Shown here piece by piece: positions 1 to 7,287 of a stretch of 35,459 bases of DNA. Position 1 is the first letter of the stretch. Every line of letters starts with the position of its first letter. The stretch comes from Candidatus Omnitrophota bacterium (GTDB lineage: Bacteria; Omnitrophota; Gorgyraeia; Zapsychrales; Fredricksoniimonadaceae). Made by a program: the position numbers and the translations under genes. The notes under the pieces were generated by a model. The model made no database searches and was not told the DNA's origin. It worked only from the letters and a program-made list of their open reading frames with translations. The stretch covers positions 1 to 35,459 of the forward strand of contig JAGWOI010000022.1 in the NCBI GenBank assembly GCA_028870995.1. The letters run 5' to 3'.

Positions 1-243
1 ACCCCGGACGTGGTGGTTGAAAAAGAGGATGGGGTAAAACATCTCACCGGCAGCGACAATAAACCAGAAGATGTGGACACAATATTTTCCGACCTCGAGA
101 ACAAGGAGAAGGAAAACAATATTTTGTCCCCGGAAGAGAAAAAAGCGGCTGCTCAGAGAAAGAAAGATAAACAGGACGTTCAGTTACAGAGTGCCATTGA
201 TGTGATCAAGGGCATCAAGGTTTACCGACAATTTCAAAAATAA
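1..243 (+). CDS. C-terminal end of an S41 carboxyl-terminal processing protease (partial)
   Basis: The reading frame is already open at base 1, and the visible part is the last 80 codons. It starts with TPDVVVE and ends in a charged, lysine- and glutamate-rich tail with a final QLQSAIDVIKGIK segment. That matches the usual end of CtpA-type S41 peptidases, where a 'PD.VV' strand is followed by a variable linker and an amphipathic helix. These are periplasmic serine proteases with a PDZ domain; the PDZ and catalytic Ser/Lys parts lie outside the window. The next gene, a divergent polysaccharide deacetylase, is a common partner downstream of envC-ctpA in bacteria, which supports the call. The fragment alone is too short for certainty. 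Confidence 0.6.
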   Translation, partial: TPDVVVEKEDGVKHLTGSDNKPEDVDTIFSDLENKEKENNILSPEEKKAAAQRKKDKQDVQLQSAIDVIKGIKVYRQFQK

Positions 244-252
244 ATTCTCCCT

Positions 253-1158
253 ATGACTAAAAGAAAACAGACATCCAATAATGACGCGAGGGTGGCCGCC
301 ATCGTGACAGGCTTGTTTGCAGCGGCCGTGATCCTTTTTTTCATTTTTTCAAAAAGCAGTCAACATATTCGACCGCATAGGGCAGCCGCGACCGAGGCGG
401 GGGACATGTACCTTCCCAATGAGAATGCCAAACCGACGGAAAAGGCGCGTGTTCCTGTTCCTCATCCCGTTGTGGTTCCCGGATCGGGCGGCAAGATCGC
501 GTTTATCCTTGATGACTGGGGCCAGTCCATGGTCAATTGTAGATATCTGGAAGAGATACCTGAACCTTTGGCGGTCTCCATCCTGCCTGGTTTAAGGCAT
601 TCCAAGGATGTCGCCAGCTGCGCGGCACGCGGCCATAAGGTGGCCATGCTGCACCTGCCCATGGAGGCCATGCAGAATTTTGATTCTTATTATCCGCCGA
701 ATTACCTTATCAAAACCACGATGTCCCCGGCCCTTGTCACCAGGATCCTTGACGCTGATTTGGCCCAATTACCTTCCGTCGAAGGGGTCAACAACCACAT
801 GGGTTCCAAGGCAACGGCGGACGGGCCCTTGATGAGGATCATCCTGCGTACGCTCCGGGCCCGTGGCCTGTTTTTCGTGGACAGCATGACATCGTCCCAT
901 TCCGTGGCCGCGGCCGTGGCGCAAGAGATGGGGGTGAGATTTGCCAGGCGAAACGTTTTTCTGGACAATGTCAACACCAGGCCGGCCATCGTCAAACAGA
1001 TCGTCATCCTGGCCAGGATCGCCCGCCGCCGCGGGTATGCCGTGGCGATCGGCCATGACCGCCATCTGACCATGCAGGTCCTGAAAGATGAAATCCCCTG
1101 GCTGGAAAGCCAAGGATTTCAAATCGTCAGCATCAAGGATTTGCTCCAAAAGCGATGA
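253..1158 (+). CDS. Divergent polysaccharide deacetylase (YibQ/DUF610-like), membrane anchored
   Basis: This 301-residue protein has a short basic N-terminus, one membrane segment at about residues 14-33, a proline-rich linker, and a deacetylase-like domain from about residue 78. Key strings are IAFILDDWGQS (the divergent counterpart of the NodB first Asp motif), LHLPMEA, NNHMGSKAT and FFVDSMTS, as in the YibQ family. Family members act at the envelope and are usually found with EnvC and CtpA, as here, with only nine bases separating this gene from the protease gene. The stop codon overlaps the tsaD start by four bases (ATGA), so translation is probably coupled. The biochemical activity of the family is not well established. 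I am confident of the family and unsure of the substrate. Confidence 0.82.
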   Translation: MTKRKQTSNNDARVAAIVTGLFAAAVILFFIFSKSSQHIRPHRAAATEAGDMYLPNENAKPTEKARVPVPHPVVVPGSGGKIAFILDDWGQSMVNCRYLEEIPEPLAVSILPGLRHSKDVASCAARGHKVAMLHLPMEAMQNFDSYYPPNYLIKTTMSPALVTRILDADLAQLPSVEGVNNHMGSKATADGPLMRIILRTLRARGLFFVDSMTSSHSVAAAVAQEMGVRFARRNVFLDNVNTRPAIVKQIVILARIARRRGYAVAIGHDRHLTMQVLKDEIPWLESQGFQIVSIKDLLQKR

Positions 1159-2132
1159 ACATTTTAGGCATTGAGACTTCTTGTGATGAAACGGCGGCCG
1201 CGGTTGTTTCCGGCGGCGCTAATGTCCGCTCCAATGTTGTCGCCACTTCCCTCAAAGATCACCAGCATTTCGGCGGCATTATCCCTGAAATAGCTTCGCG
1301 CCGGCAGATCGAATTTATCAACGGTGTCGTGGCCGAAAGCCTCGGCCGCGCTGGTTTGGCGCTCGGGGACATCGATGCCATCGCCGTCACCCGTTCGCCG
1401 GGGTTGATCGGTTCCCTGCTGGTGGGGCTTTGTTTTGCCCGGGGCTTGGCCCGAGCGACGGGAAAACCTCTTGTCGAAGTTGACCATATCAAGGCCCACC
1501 TGTACGCGAACTATGTGCAGCTTCCTGAGCAAAGGCCGGCTTGTCCCCAGGACCGCCTGCCGGCCGTGGGATTGGTCGTTTCAGGGGGGCATTCCAGCCT
1601 TTTCTATGTCGAGAACTTCAAGAAATTCAAATTATTGGGCAGCACCCGCGATGACGCAGCCGGAGAGGCGTTCGACAAGGTGGCGCGCATCCTTGGCCTC
1701 GGTTACCCCGGAGGTCCGGTGATCGACCGCCTGGCCGTTGGCGGCGCCAATGACCAGATCAAATTTCCGCACGCCTCCTTGAAGGGAAATTATGACTTTT
1801 CTTTTAGCGGGACCAAAACAGCGGTGCTTTATTACACCCAAAGGCATCAGCATAGACCCGGTTACGACGTTGCCAAGGTGGCTTATGCCTTTCAGGAAAG
1901 CGTTGTGGCCGTTTTGGCGGAGAAATCCCTGCAGGCCTGCCGGAACTTCAAGGTCAATACACTTTTGATCGGCGGCGGGGTGGCGGCCAACTCCGCTTTA
2001 AGACGGGTTTTGCATTCCCAAGCCCAGTCTCAGGGGGTGGACGTCTTTTTCCCTCCCATGGCCTTATGCTTGGATAATGCGGCGATGATTGCAGGATTGG
2101 GTTATCATTGGTATAATGTTAAAAAATCATAG
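1155..2132 (+). CDS. tsaD: tRNA N6-adenosine threonylcarbamoyltransferase
   Basis: TsaD transfers the threonylcarbamoyl group from threonylcarbamoyl-AMP to A37 of ANN-decoding tRNAs, working with TsaB and TsaE. The 325-residue length fits the family. It opens with the ASKHA phosphate-1 loop GIETSCDETAAAVV. It has the metal-binding pair His111 and His115 in HIKAH, the VSGGHSSLFY loop, the phosphate-2 loop FSFSGTKTAV at about 213-222, the adenosine loop IGGGVAANS, and the late metal ligand Asp307 in CLDNAAMIAG. All expected catalytic residues are present. The ATG overlaps the stop of the preceding deacetylase gene. The bactofilin gene begins 8 bases after the stop behind a GGAGA ribosome binding site, so these genes are probably cotranscribed. 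Confidence 0.97.
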   Translation: MNILGIETSCDETAAAVVSGGANVRSNVVATSLKDHQHFGGIIPEIASRRQIEFINGVVAESLGRAGLALGDIDAIAVTRSPGLIGSLLVGLCFARGLARATGKPLVEVDHIKAHLYANYVQLPEQRPACPQDRLPAVGLVVSGGHSSLFYVENFKKFKLLGSTRDDAAGEAFDKVARILGLGYPGGPVIDRLAVGGANDQIKFPHASLKGNYDFSFSGTKTAVLYYTQRHQHRPGYDVAKVAYAFQESVVAVLAEKSLQACRNFKVNTLLIGGGVAANSALRRVLHSQAQSQGVDVFFPPMALCLDNAAMIAGLGYHWYNVKKS

Positions 2133-2140
2133 GAGACATC

Positions 2141-2659
2141 ATGGCCTTTAACCGCAAAGAGCAAAAGGAAGTCCACGAAGAAAAAGTCATCGAGATCAAC
2201 GCTCAAATGGAGGGCGTTTTGACCTTTACGGATCCCGTGAATTTGAAGATCCATGGCCGCTATACCGGCAAGTTGGATGCCCGCGGCACCCTGACCATCG
2301 GACCGGCCTCGCAGGTGGAAGCCAATATCGTGGGTGAAAATGTCATTGTCGCCGGAAAGATCAAGGGCAATATCATCGCCAAAAAAATGCTCGTCCTTAT
2401 GCCTTCCGCGGTCCTGCATGGCGACATTTCGACCCCTAAGTTGAACATCGTTGAGGGGGCTGTTTTTCAGGGCCGCTGCCACATGCTCGAGGACATGCTG
2501 ACCATCGAAGATCTGGCGCAATATCTGGAAATCGAGATCCCGGCCATCCAGGAACTGGCCGCCACCGGCAAAATCCCTGCCATCAAAGAAGGCGACCATT
2601 GGAAATTCGAACGGGCTCAAATAGATCAATGGGCGTCGTCAGGCAAGGTTAAATCGTGA
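2141..2659 (+). CDS. Bactofilin with C-terminal excisionase-type helix-turn-helix domain
   Basis: Residues about 17-115 form a bactofilin domain: an A/G-spaced beta-helix repeat pattern (VNLKIHGRYTGKLDARGTLTIG, VEANIVGENVIVAGKIKGNI, AVLHGDI, VEGAVFQGRC) with short charged ends. Bactofilins polymerise without nucleotide into cytoskeletal filaments, often at the membrane. From about residue 119 a second domain begins, LTIEDLAQYLEIEIPAIQELAATGKIPA followed by HWKFERAQIDQW. This is the pattern of the excisionase/MerR-like HTH_17 DNA-binding domain. Bactofilins are normally single-domain, so the fusion is unusual and suggests a filament that contacts DNA. The gene is coupled to the next one by a GTGA overlap. 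The bactofilin part is clear; DNA binding is inferred from the sequence pattern only. Confidence 0.85.
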   Translation: MAFNRKEQKEVHEEKVIEINAQMEGVLTFTDPVNLKIHGRYTGKLDARGTLTIGPASQVEANIVGENVIVAGKIKGNIIAKKMLVLMPSAVLHGDISTPKLNIVEGAVFQGRCHMLEDMLTIEDLAQYLEIEIPAIQELAATGKIPAIKEGDHWKFERAQIDQWASSGKVKS

Positions 2660-2958
2660 GCAGCCAATACATCACCGTGCGTGAGACAGCACAGATCCTC
2701 GCTGTTTCCGAGAAAAAAGTTATGGACCTGATCGAAAACGGCAATCTGCAGGCCTACAAGATCGCCGACCAGTTCCTGCGTCTTAAGCGCAATGAGGTCC
2801 TTAATATCCGTTCCACCGGGCAGGTAGTTTCTGAAAATGCGGTCCACGAATATACCTTGGGGGGGCGGGTGAGGGACTTTTTTTATTTTAACGATTTTTA
2901 TTTGGTCGCCTTCGCCGTTATCCTCGGCCTGCTGTACGTCATCTTCTACACCTCGTAA
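2656..2958 (+). CDS. Excisionase-type helix-turn-helix protein with C-terminal membrane anchor
   Basis: This is a 100-residue protein starting at GTG, which overlaps the bactofilin stop. Residues 5-53 (YITVRETAQILAVSEKK, VMDLIENGNLQAYKI, FLRLKRNEVLNI) fit the HTH_17 excisionase family and resemble the C-terminal domain of the preceding bactofilin. A linker to about residue 75 is followed by one hydrophobic segment, FYLVAFAVILGLLYVIFYT, that ends the protein. It is therefore a tail-anchored membrane protein with its putative DNA-binding domain in the cytoplasm. Standard excisionases are soluble, so the anchor argues against a plain recombination directionality factor. It is probably cotranscribed with the bactofilin; I infer a shared role in tethering DNA or filaments to the membrane. 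Confidence 0.75.
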   Translation: MSSQYITVRETAQILAVSEKKVMDLIENGNLQAYKIADQFLRLKRNEVLNIRSTGQVVSENAVHEYTLGGRVRDFFYFNDFYLVAFAVILGLLYVIFYTS

Positions 2959-2964
2959 TGTGGC

Positions 2965-3615
2965 ATGGGGCAAATCCGTAAGATCAATAATGTTTACTAT
3001 ATCGAATTTTATGCCCGGGGATTGCTTTATTCCCAGCCGGGAGGACGGACCTTGGCGGAAGCTCAAAAACTTTTGGCCCAGGTGGAAGAAAAAATAGCCG
3101 GGGGGGAGGCGCTGACCATCAGCCGGCATATAGATCTTCCCGATTTTTTTGAGCGCTTTACTGCTGCGGCCCAAAAGCAGTTTAGTGCTAAAACTTTCAT
3201 GCGGTTCAAGGTTGTCATCGGGCATTTCAGCGGTTATCTTGAACGAGAGTTTCCTCAGATCCATCAACTGGCGCAGGTGACGCCTGCGGTCATTGAATCT
3301 TACAAGGTCCACTTGGCAAAATCGCAAAGGGTAAAAGCAGCCAATTTCACCATTCTTTTAATTAAGGATATCCTGACCTTCGGCATTACCCTGGGTTTTC
3401 TTAATGATAACCCCTGCACATATGTGCAGCTGCTCGCGTGGCCTTCCGGTCCCATTAAAAAACGAACCCAGCGTTATTTATTGGCCAAACGTTTGCTGAA
3501 CCAGGGGGTGGGATTGGCCAAACTCACCCAACTGCTAAATTTAGATGATATTGCAAGGACCATTTATTTTGCTCCTTTGGCAGATGCTTCCTTTTCTCCG
3601 CCTTTTTCCCTCTAG
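2965..3615 (+). CDS. Tyrosine-recombinase-like protein lacking the catalytic core
   Basis: The first ~45 residues (RKINNVYYIEFYARG, RTLAEAQKLLAQVEEKI) resemble the arm-type DNA-binding domain of phage-type tyrosine recombinases. Residues about 55-140 (LPDFFERF, KTFMRFKVVIGHFSGYL, INQ-like helices ending LGFLNDNPCTYVQ) resemble the SAM-like core-binding domain. A catalytic domain of about 180 residues should follow but only about 70 remain. The end, RLLNQGVGLAKLTQLLNLDDIARTIYFAPL, looks like the last helices and tyrosine region of the family. I see no first Arg motif and no HxxR motif. The frame is intact, so this could be an internally deleted integrase that has been kept, or an eroding relic. 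It sits seven bases downstream of the Xis-like membrane protein gene and just upstream of a tRNA-Ser gene. Confidence 0.55.
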   Translation: MGQIRKINNVYYIEFYARGLLYSQPGGRTLAEAQKLLAQVEEKIAGGEALTISRHIDLPDFFERFTAAAQKQFSAKTFMRFKVVIGHFSGYLEREFPQIHQLAQVTPAVIESYKVHLAKSQRVKAANFTILLIKDILTFGITLGFLNDNPCTYVQLLAWPSGPIKKRTQRYLLAKRLLNQGVGLAKLTQLLNLDDIARTIYFAPLADASFSPPFSL

Positions 3616-3707
3616 GTCAATAGATAAGCTAAAAAATTGAGTGCACAATTTCATAAATATATTAGACTATAGTGTTTTAGGAAATTGGAGGCCAGGTAAG
3701 AGAGAAG

Positions 3708-3792
3708 GGAGAGGTGGCAGAGTGGTCGAATGCGGCGGTCTTGAAAACCGTTGCCTCGCAAGGGGCCGTGAGTTCGAATCTCACCCTCTCCG
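3708..3792 (+). tRNA. tRNA-Ser (anticodon UGA)
   Basis: The acceptor stem pairs GGAGAGG (3708-3714) with CCTCTCC (3785-3791), followed by a G discriminator at 3792, the base expected for serine tRNAs. The D-loop region contains AGTGGTCGAA. The anticodon loop CTTGAAA carries TGA at 3742-3744. A long variable arm (GTTGCCTCGCAAGGGGC region) marks it as class II. The T arm contains GTTCGAATC. The CCA end is not encoded. The gene lies 47 bases upstream of the first pyrophosphatase gene with no evident terminator between them. Confidence 0.95.
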
Positions 3793-3839
3793 TTTAATAT
3801 AGAAAGGCCGTTTATCAAGAAGCTTTAAGGAAGGATGCC

Positions 3840-6227
3840 ATGAATCTGCGGAAAATTTTGAAATACTTCGTCTTGGTCCTGATCGCCTTTTTGTCGGGTA
3901 TCCCCGCGTCCTGGGCAGGGGAGTCGGAATTGAAAATTCCCGATCTGTCAGCGGTCTCGGTGGTCTTCGGCCTGGACGGGCGTCACGCACTGATATTGGG
4001 CCTTTTGGTTTGCATTGCCGGCATATTTTTCGGAATGTCCCAATATGCCCGTCTGAAAAAACTTCCGGTGCACCCCAGCATGAAAGAAGTCTCCGATCTC
4101 ATCTATGCTACATGCAAAGCCTATCTGTTCACACAGGGGAAATTCCTGCTTATCCTCGAGGTTTTGATCGGTATCGTCATGGTGGCCTATTTCGGTTGGC
4201 TGCGCCATTTCGGTTTTTTTAAAGTCGCTCTTATCCTGGTATGCAGCCTTATCGGCATCAGCGGCAGTTACGCCGTGGCCTGGTTTGGGATGAGGATCAA
4301 TGCCAAGGCCAATTGCGCCACGGCCTTCGCCAGCCTTCAAGGCAAACCCTTTCCGGTGTACGCCATTCCCCTGCAGGCCGGCATGAGCATCGGCATGCTT
4401 TTGATCAGCACCGAGCTTTTTGTCATGCTTTGCATCATCCTTTTTATCAATCCTGATTATGCAGGGCCCTGTTTTATCGGTTTTGCCATCGGTGAATCCC
4501 TGGGCGCTTCCGTCCTCAGGGTGGCCGGCGGTATTTTCACCAAGATCGCGGACATAGGTGCTGATTTGATGAAGATCGCTTTCAATATTAAAGAGGATGA
4601 TGCCCGCAATCCCGGTGTCGTGGCCGATTGCGTAGGTGATAACGCCGGCGATTCAGTCGGCCCCACCGCCGATGCATTTGAAACCTATGGTGTTACGGGG
4701 GTGGCGCTTATCTCTTTTATCCTTTTGGCGGTGAAAGATCCCCTCATTCAGGCCCAGCTGTTGGTGTGGATATTCGTCGTCGGGGTCATTATGATCGTGG
4801 CCAGCGGTTTTTCTTATGAAATCAATAATTTTTTCGCCAAGAAGCGCTACGCTGACGCCCAGGAAATGGATTTCGAAGCGCCCCTGACGTCACTGGTATG
4901 GATCACCGCGGCAGTTTCAATCTTTCTGGTCTTTTTAACTTCTTTCGCCTTAATACGTCATTTGGGCGACGGCACCTATTGGTGGAAACTAGCGGCCATC
5001 ATCAGTTGCGGTACCATGGCCGGGGCCATCATTCCCGAGGGTATTAAAATCTTCACCTCCATGAAATCAGATTTTGTCAAAAATATTTACGAGTGCTCTA
5101 AAAAAGGCGGCGCATCGCTCAATATCCTCTCAGGCCTGGTCGCCGGCAATTACAGCGCCCATTGGATGGGTGTAGTCATCGTGGTTTTGATGGGCCTGGG
5201 CTTTTTCGTCAGCCAGATGGGATTGAATATCATCATGATGGCCCCGGCGGTATTTGCATTTGGATTGGTTGCTTTCGGCTTTTTAGGCATGGGACCGGTC
5301 ACCATTGCCGTTGATTCCTACGGCCCCGTTTCCGATAACGCCCAATCCATTTATGAGCTTTCCCTTATCGAAGAAATCCCTCAAATCAAGGAGCTTCTTG
5401 CCAAGGAATACGGCTTTACCCCAAACTTTGAAGTGGCCAAGCACTACCTGGAGGCCAATGACGGGGCGGGCAACACCTTTAAGGCCACGGCCAAACCGGT
5501 CTTGATCGGCACGGCGGTGGTTGGTGCCACCACGATGATTTTTTCCATTATCATGATCCTGACCCACGGGCTGACAACGCATATCGAGAATCTTTCGGTG
5601 CTTTACCCGCCGTTTCTGCTGGGCCTTTTAAGCGGCGGCGGCATGATTTTTTGGTTTTCGGGGGCTTCCATCCAGGCCGTGACCGCCGGCGCCTATCACA
5701 CGGTGCAGTACATTAAGGAAAATATTAAATTGGATACGGCTGGACGCTCGTCGTCCAAGGACAGCGCCAAGGTGGTGCAGATCTGCACTAAATTCGCCCA
5801 GGAAGGCATGATCAATATTTTCGTGACCGTGTTGTTCATGACGCTTAGCTTTGCCTGCCTGGAGCCTTTTTTCTTCATCGGTTATTTGATCGCCATCGCA
5901 GCGTTCGGGTTCTTTCAGGCCATTTTTATGGCCAATGCCGGCGGGGCCTGGGACAATGCCAAGAAGCTCGTGGAGGTCAATCTTCATGAGAAGGGAACGG
6001 ATCTGCATGCCGCGACCGTCGTGGGAGATACGGTGGGCGATCCTTTCAAAGACACTTCATCGGTGGCCATTAATCCCATCATTAAATTCACGACCCTGTT
6101 CGGGCTGTTGGCCCTGGAAATTTCCATCCTTCTGAGCCGGCCCATCGATATTGCCCTGGCGATCGCATTTTTCCTCATCGCCTTACTTTTTCTGGTCCGC
6201 TCCTTTTACCGCATGCGTATTTCGTGA
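3840..6227 (+). CDS. hppA: Membrane-bound ion-pumping pyrophosphatase, potassium-independent type (paralog 1)
   Basis: This enzyme hydrolyses pyrophosphate and pumps H+ (or Na+) across the cytoplasmic membrane. The 795-residue protein has about 16 hydrophobic segments. The substrate-binding acidic motifs are present: DIGADLMK from Asp238, EDDARNP from 252, DCVGDNAGDSVG from 263, DSYGPVSDNA, GGAWDNAKK near 703, and GDTVGDPFKDTSS. The Lys548 in GNTFKAT occupies the position that is Ala in potassium-dependent and Lys in potassium-independent enzymes. The GDSVGPTADAFETYG form of the second motif differs from the common GDVAGMGADLFESY form and marks a divergent branch. The N-terminus looks like a signal peptide ending PASWAGES. 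The start is supported by AAGGAAGG just upstream. The 3' end nearly abuts a convergent gene. Which ion is pumped cannot be told from sequence by eye. Confidence 0.95.
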   Translation: MNLRKILKYFVLVLIAFLSGIPASWAGESELKIPDLSAVSVVFGLDGRHALILGLLVCIAGIFFGMSQYARLKKLPVHPSMKEVSDLIYATCKAYLFTQGKFLLILEVLIGIVMVAYFGWLRHFGFFKVALILVCSLIGISGSYAVAWFGMRINAKANCATAFASLQGKPFPVYAIPLQAGMSIGMLLISTELFVMLCIILFINPDYAGPCFIGFAIGESLGASVLRVAGGIFTKIADIGADLMKIAFNIKEDDARNPGVVADCVGDNAGDSVGPTADAFETYGVTGVALISFILLAVKDPLIQAQLLVWIFVVGVIMIVASGFSYEINNFFAKKRYADAQEMDFEAPLTSLVWITAAVSIFLVFLTSFALIRHLGDGTYWWKLAAIISCGTMAGAIIPEGIKIFTSMKSDFVKNIYECSKKGGASLNILSGLVAGNYSAHWMGVVIVVLMGLGFFVSQMGLNIIMMAPAVFAFGLVAFGFLGMGPVTIAVDSYGPVSDNAQSIYELSLIEEIPQIKELLAKEYGFTPNFEVAKHYLEANDGAGNTFKATAKPVLIGTAVVGATTMIFSIIMILTHGLTTHIENLSVLYPPFLLGLLSGGGMIFWFSGASIQAVTAGAYHTVQYIKENIKLDTAGRSSSKDSAKVVQICTKFAQEGMINIFVTVLFMTLSFACLEPFFFIGYLIAIAAFGFFQAIFMANAGGAWDNAKKLVEVNLHEKGTDLHAATVVGDTVGDPFKDTSSVAINPIIKFTTLFGLLALEISILLSRPIDIALAIAFFLIALLFLVRSFYRMRIS

Positions 6228-6230
6228 TGG

Positions 6231-6491
6231 CTAAGATGAGGCGGGCTTGTTTTTTCGAATGATTGCGTACAAAATCAATACAAACGAAAAAAGACGCAAT
6301 AAGTAGAAGGTGGGGAAATCCTCCAAAGAAGAGTGGGTCAGCGCCTGCCCGATATAGCCGATAGTCTCAATCGAAAATGCCGCAGCAAAAAGCAGGAAAA
6401 AGGAGTCCCTGGTGTTCTTCCAGAATTTATAGAAGAATAAAGCCACGACGAAATTGGACATCGAAAGTACTCCCAGCAGCATGGTGTTCAT
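6231..6491 (-). CDS. Small membrane protein, DUF5985-like (second of a pair)
   Basis: This 86-residue protein has three hydrophobic segments: about residues 3-22, 29-50 and 62-77. A short polar motif KFWKNTRDSFFLLFAAAF links the first two, and the protein ends in a short basic tail. The arrangement resembles the DUF5985 family, small three-helix membrane proteins of unknown function that often occur as adjacent pairs beside a winged-helix gene, exactly as seen here. The start is well supported: an AGGAGG ribosome binding site lies six bases upstream of the ATG on the minus strand. Its stop lies only three bases from the convergent stop of the first pyrophosphatase gene. The family call is from memory of the pattern. 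Confidence 0.65.
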   Translation of the reverse strand: MNTMLLGVLSMSNFVVALFFYKFWKNTRDSFFLLFAAAFSIETIGYIGQALTHSSLEDFPTFYLLRLFSFVLILYAIIRKNKPASS

Positions 6492-6522
6492 ATTTTTCCT
6501 CCTGCCTTATTGAAAAAGCGGT

Positions 6523-6780
6523 TTATTTGTCTTCGCAAATCAGGCCGTAAACAAGCAGCAACATCCCTATCAATGCGGGAATAATTCTTACGATCGATAG
6601 ATCCAAAGTCTTGGGTGTCAGGTAATCCACGACTAGTAAGAAATTATTGAGAGAAAGACCTACGAAACAAAGCCCTGTCCAAAGGATAAGGCGGTGTTTG
6701 GTGCGGGAGTAGTTTCGAAACAGCAAAATAGAGCACCCCACAGCCACGAGCATGCATAATCCATAAACAATTCCAGCCAT
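6523..6780 (-). CDS. Small membrane protein, DUF5985-like (first of a pair)
   Basis: This protein is about 85 residues and begins MAGIVYGLCML. I chose the ATG at 6780 because an AAAGGA ribosome binding site lies upstream and because this start avoids overlap with the winged-helix gene. A longer in-frame start at 6822 exists but adds a polar extension. Three hydrophobic segments are visible, with a central KHRLILWTGLCFVGLSLNNFLL stretch that parallels the KFWKNTRDSFFLLF stretch of its neighbour, so the two genes look like old duplicates. Function is unknown. It lies 31 bases upstream of the second DUF5985-like gene, and a single transcript with the upstream winged-helix gene is likely. Confidence 0.65.
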   Translation of the reverse strand: MAGIVYGLCMLVAVGCSILLFRNYSRTKHRLILWTGLCFVGLSLNNFLLVVDYLTPKTLDLSIVRIIPALIGMLLLVYGLICEDK

Positions 6781-6799
6781 ATTCAACGGTCCTTTCGGT

Positions 6800-7156
6800 T
6801 CACCATTTGAAACCTTCCCCAAATTGCTGGGCTTGTTTATCAGTTTTGGAGTGGATGAGATTGGTTACCTCAATGAGATTTTTAGAATAAACATCAGCCA
6901 GCGCATCAATTTTTTCTTTAAGCCCCGTAATGGAGGGGGCATAAACATAGGATGTCCCTTGCTGGTCGATTATTTTGCTTGCACACAGGTCGGTCAGTAC
7001 TTTTTCTGCGTTTTTTTCATTGATGAACAGGGATTGGGCGATGGTCTTCGCATCCCAGCCTTTTTGAGGCTTTTGATGCATCAGCAGAATGGCTTCAAGG
7101 TGGGGGACGGACTCAATGCTGGTGAGGATGAAACGACGGATCGATTCAGAAATCAT
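6800..7156 (-). CDS. Winged-helix protein linked to DUF5985-like genes
   Basis: In this 118-residue soluble protein, residues 14-75 read as a winged helix: an N-terminal helix ending SVPHLEAILLMHQ, then WDAKTIAQSLFINEKNAEKVLTDLCASK as the helix-turn-helix, then IIDQQGTSYVYAPS as the wing. The remaining ~40 residues form a charged helix. It resembles small regulators found next to DUF5985 pairs in other bacteria. A near-consensus promoter (7166-7194) sits so close to the ATG that the transcript would be leaderless, and no Shine-Dalgarno sequence is visible. Ending upstream of the two membrane-protein genes suggests one operon that it may itself regulate. DNA binding is inferred; no target is known. 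Confidence 0.6.
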   Translation of the reverse strand: MISESIRRFILTSIESVPHLEAILLMHQKPQKGWDAKTIAQSLFINEKNAEKVLTDLCASKIIDQQGTSYVYAPSITGLKEKIDALADVYSKNLIEVTNLIHSKTDKQAQQFGEGFKW

Positions 7157-7165
7157 GACTTTTGC

Positions 7166-7194
7166 ATTCTAGGTAATTTGGAATAATTGGTCAA
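7166..7194 (-). promoter_or_regulatory. Sigma70-type promoter for the winged-helix/DUF5985 operon
   Basis: Read on the minus strand, TTGACC (7189-7194) is followed by a 17-base spacer and TAGAAT (7166-7171). Both boxes are one mismatch from consensus with ideal spacing. The expected transcription start falls at or within a few bases of the ATG at 7156, so the mRNA is predicted to be leaderless. This agrees with the missing ribosome binding site. Confidence 0.6.
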
Positions 7195-7287
7195 ACAAAA
7201 GTTTTTTGCCAGGCTCAGTATTTATACCGACAGGTCTACGTAGCACAGGGTATTCCGGCGCTTTATAAAAGGTTATATGCTTAAAAC

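Noticed and set aside
702..1149. Open frames on the minus strand within the polysaccharide deacetylase gene, and many similar antisense or shifted frames across other genes.
   Set aside because: They overlap clearly conserved genes, have no recognisable domain and are expected by-products of coding sequence.
3637..3673. TTGAGT followed by TATATT or TATAGT upstream of the tRNA-Ser gene, as a possible promoter.
   Set aside because: Spacer lengths are 15 or 25 bases, outside the usual range, so I could not support a definite promoter.
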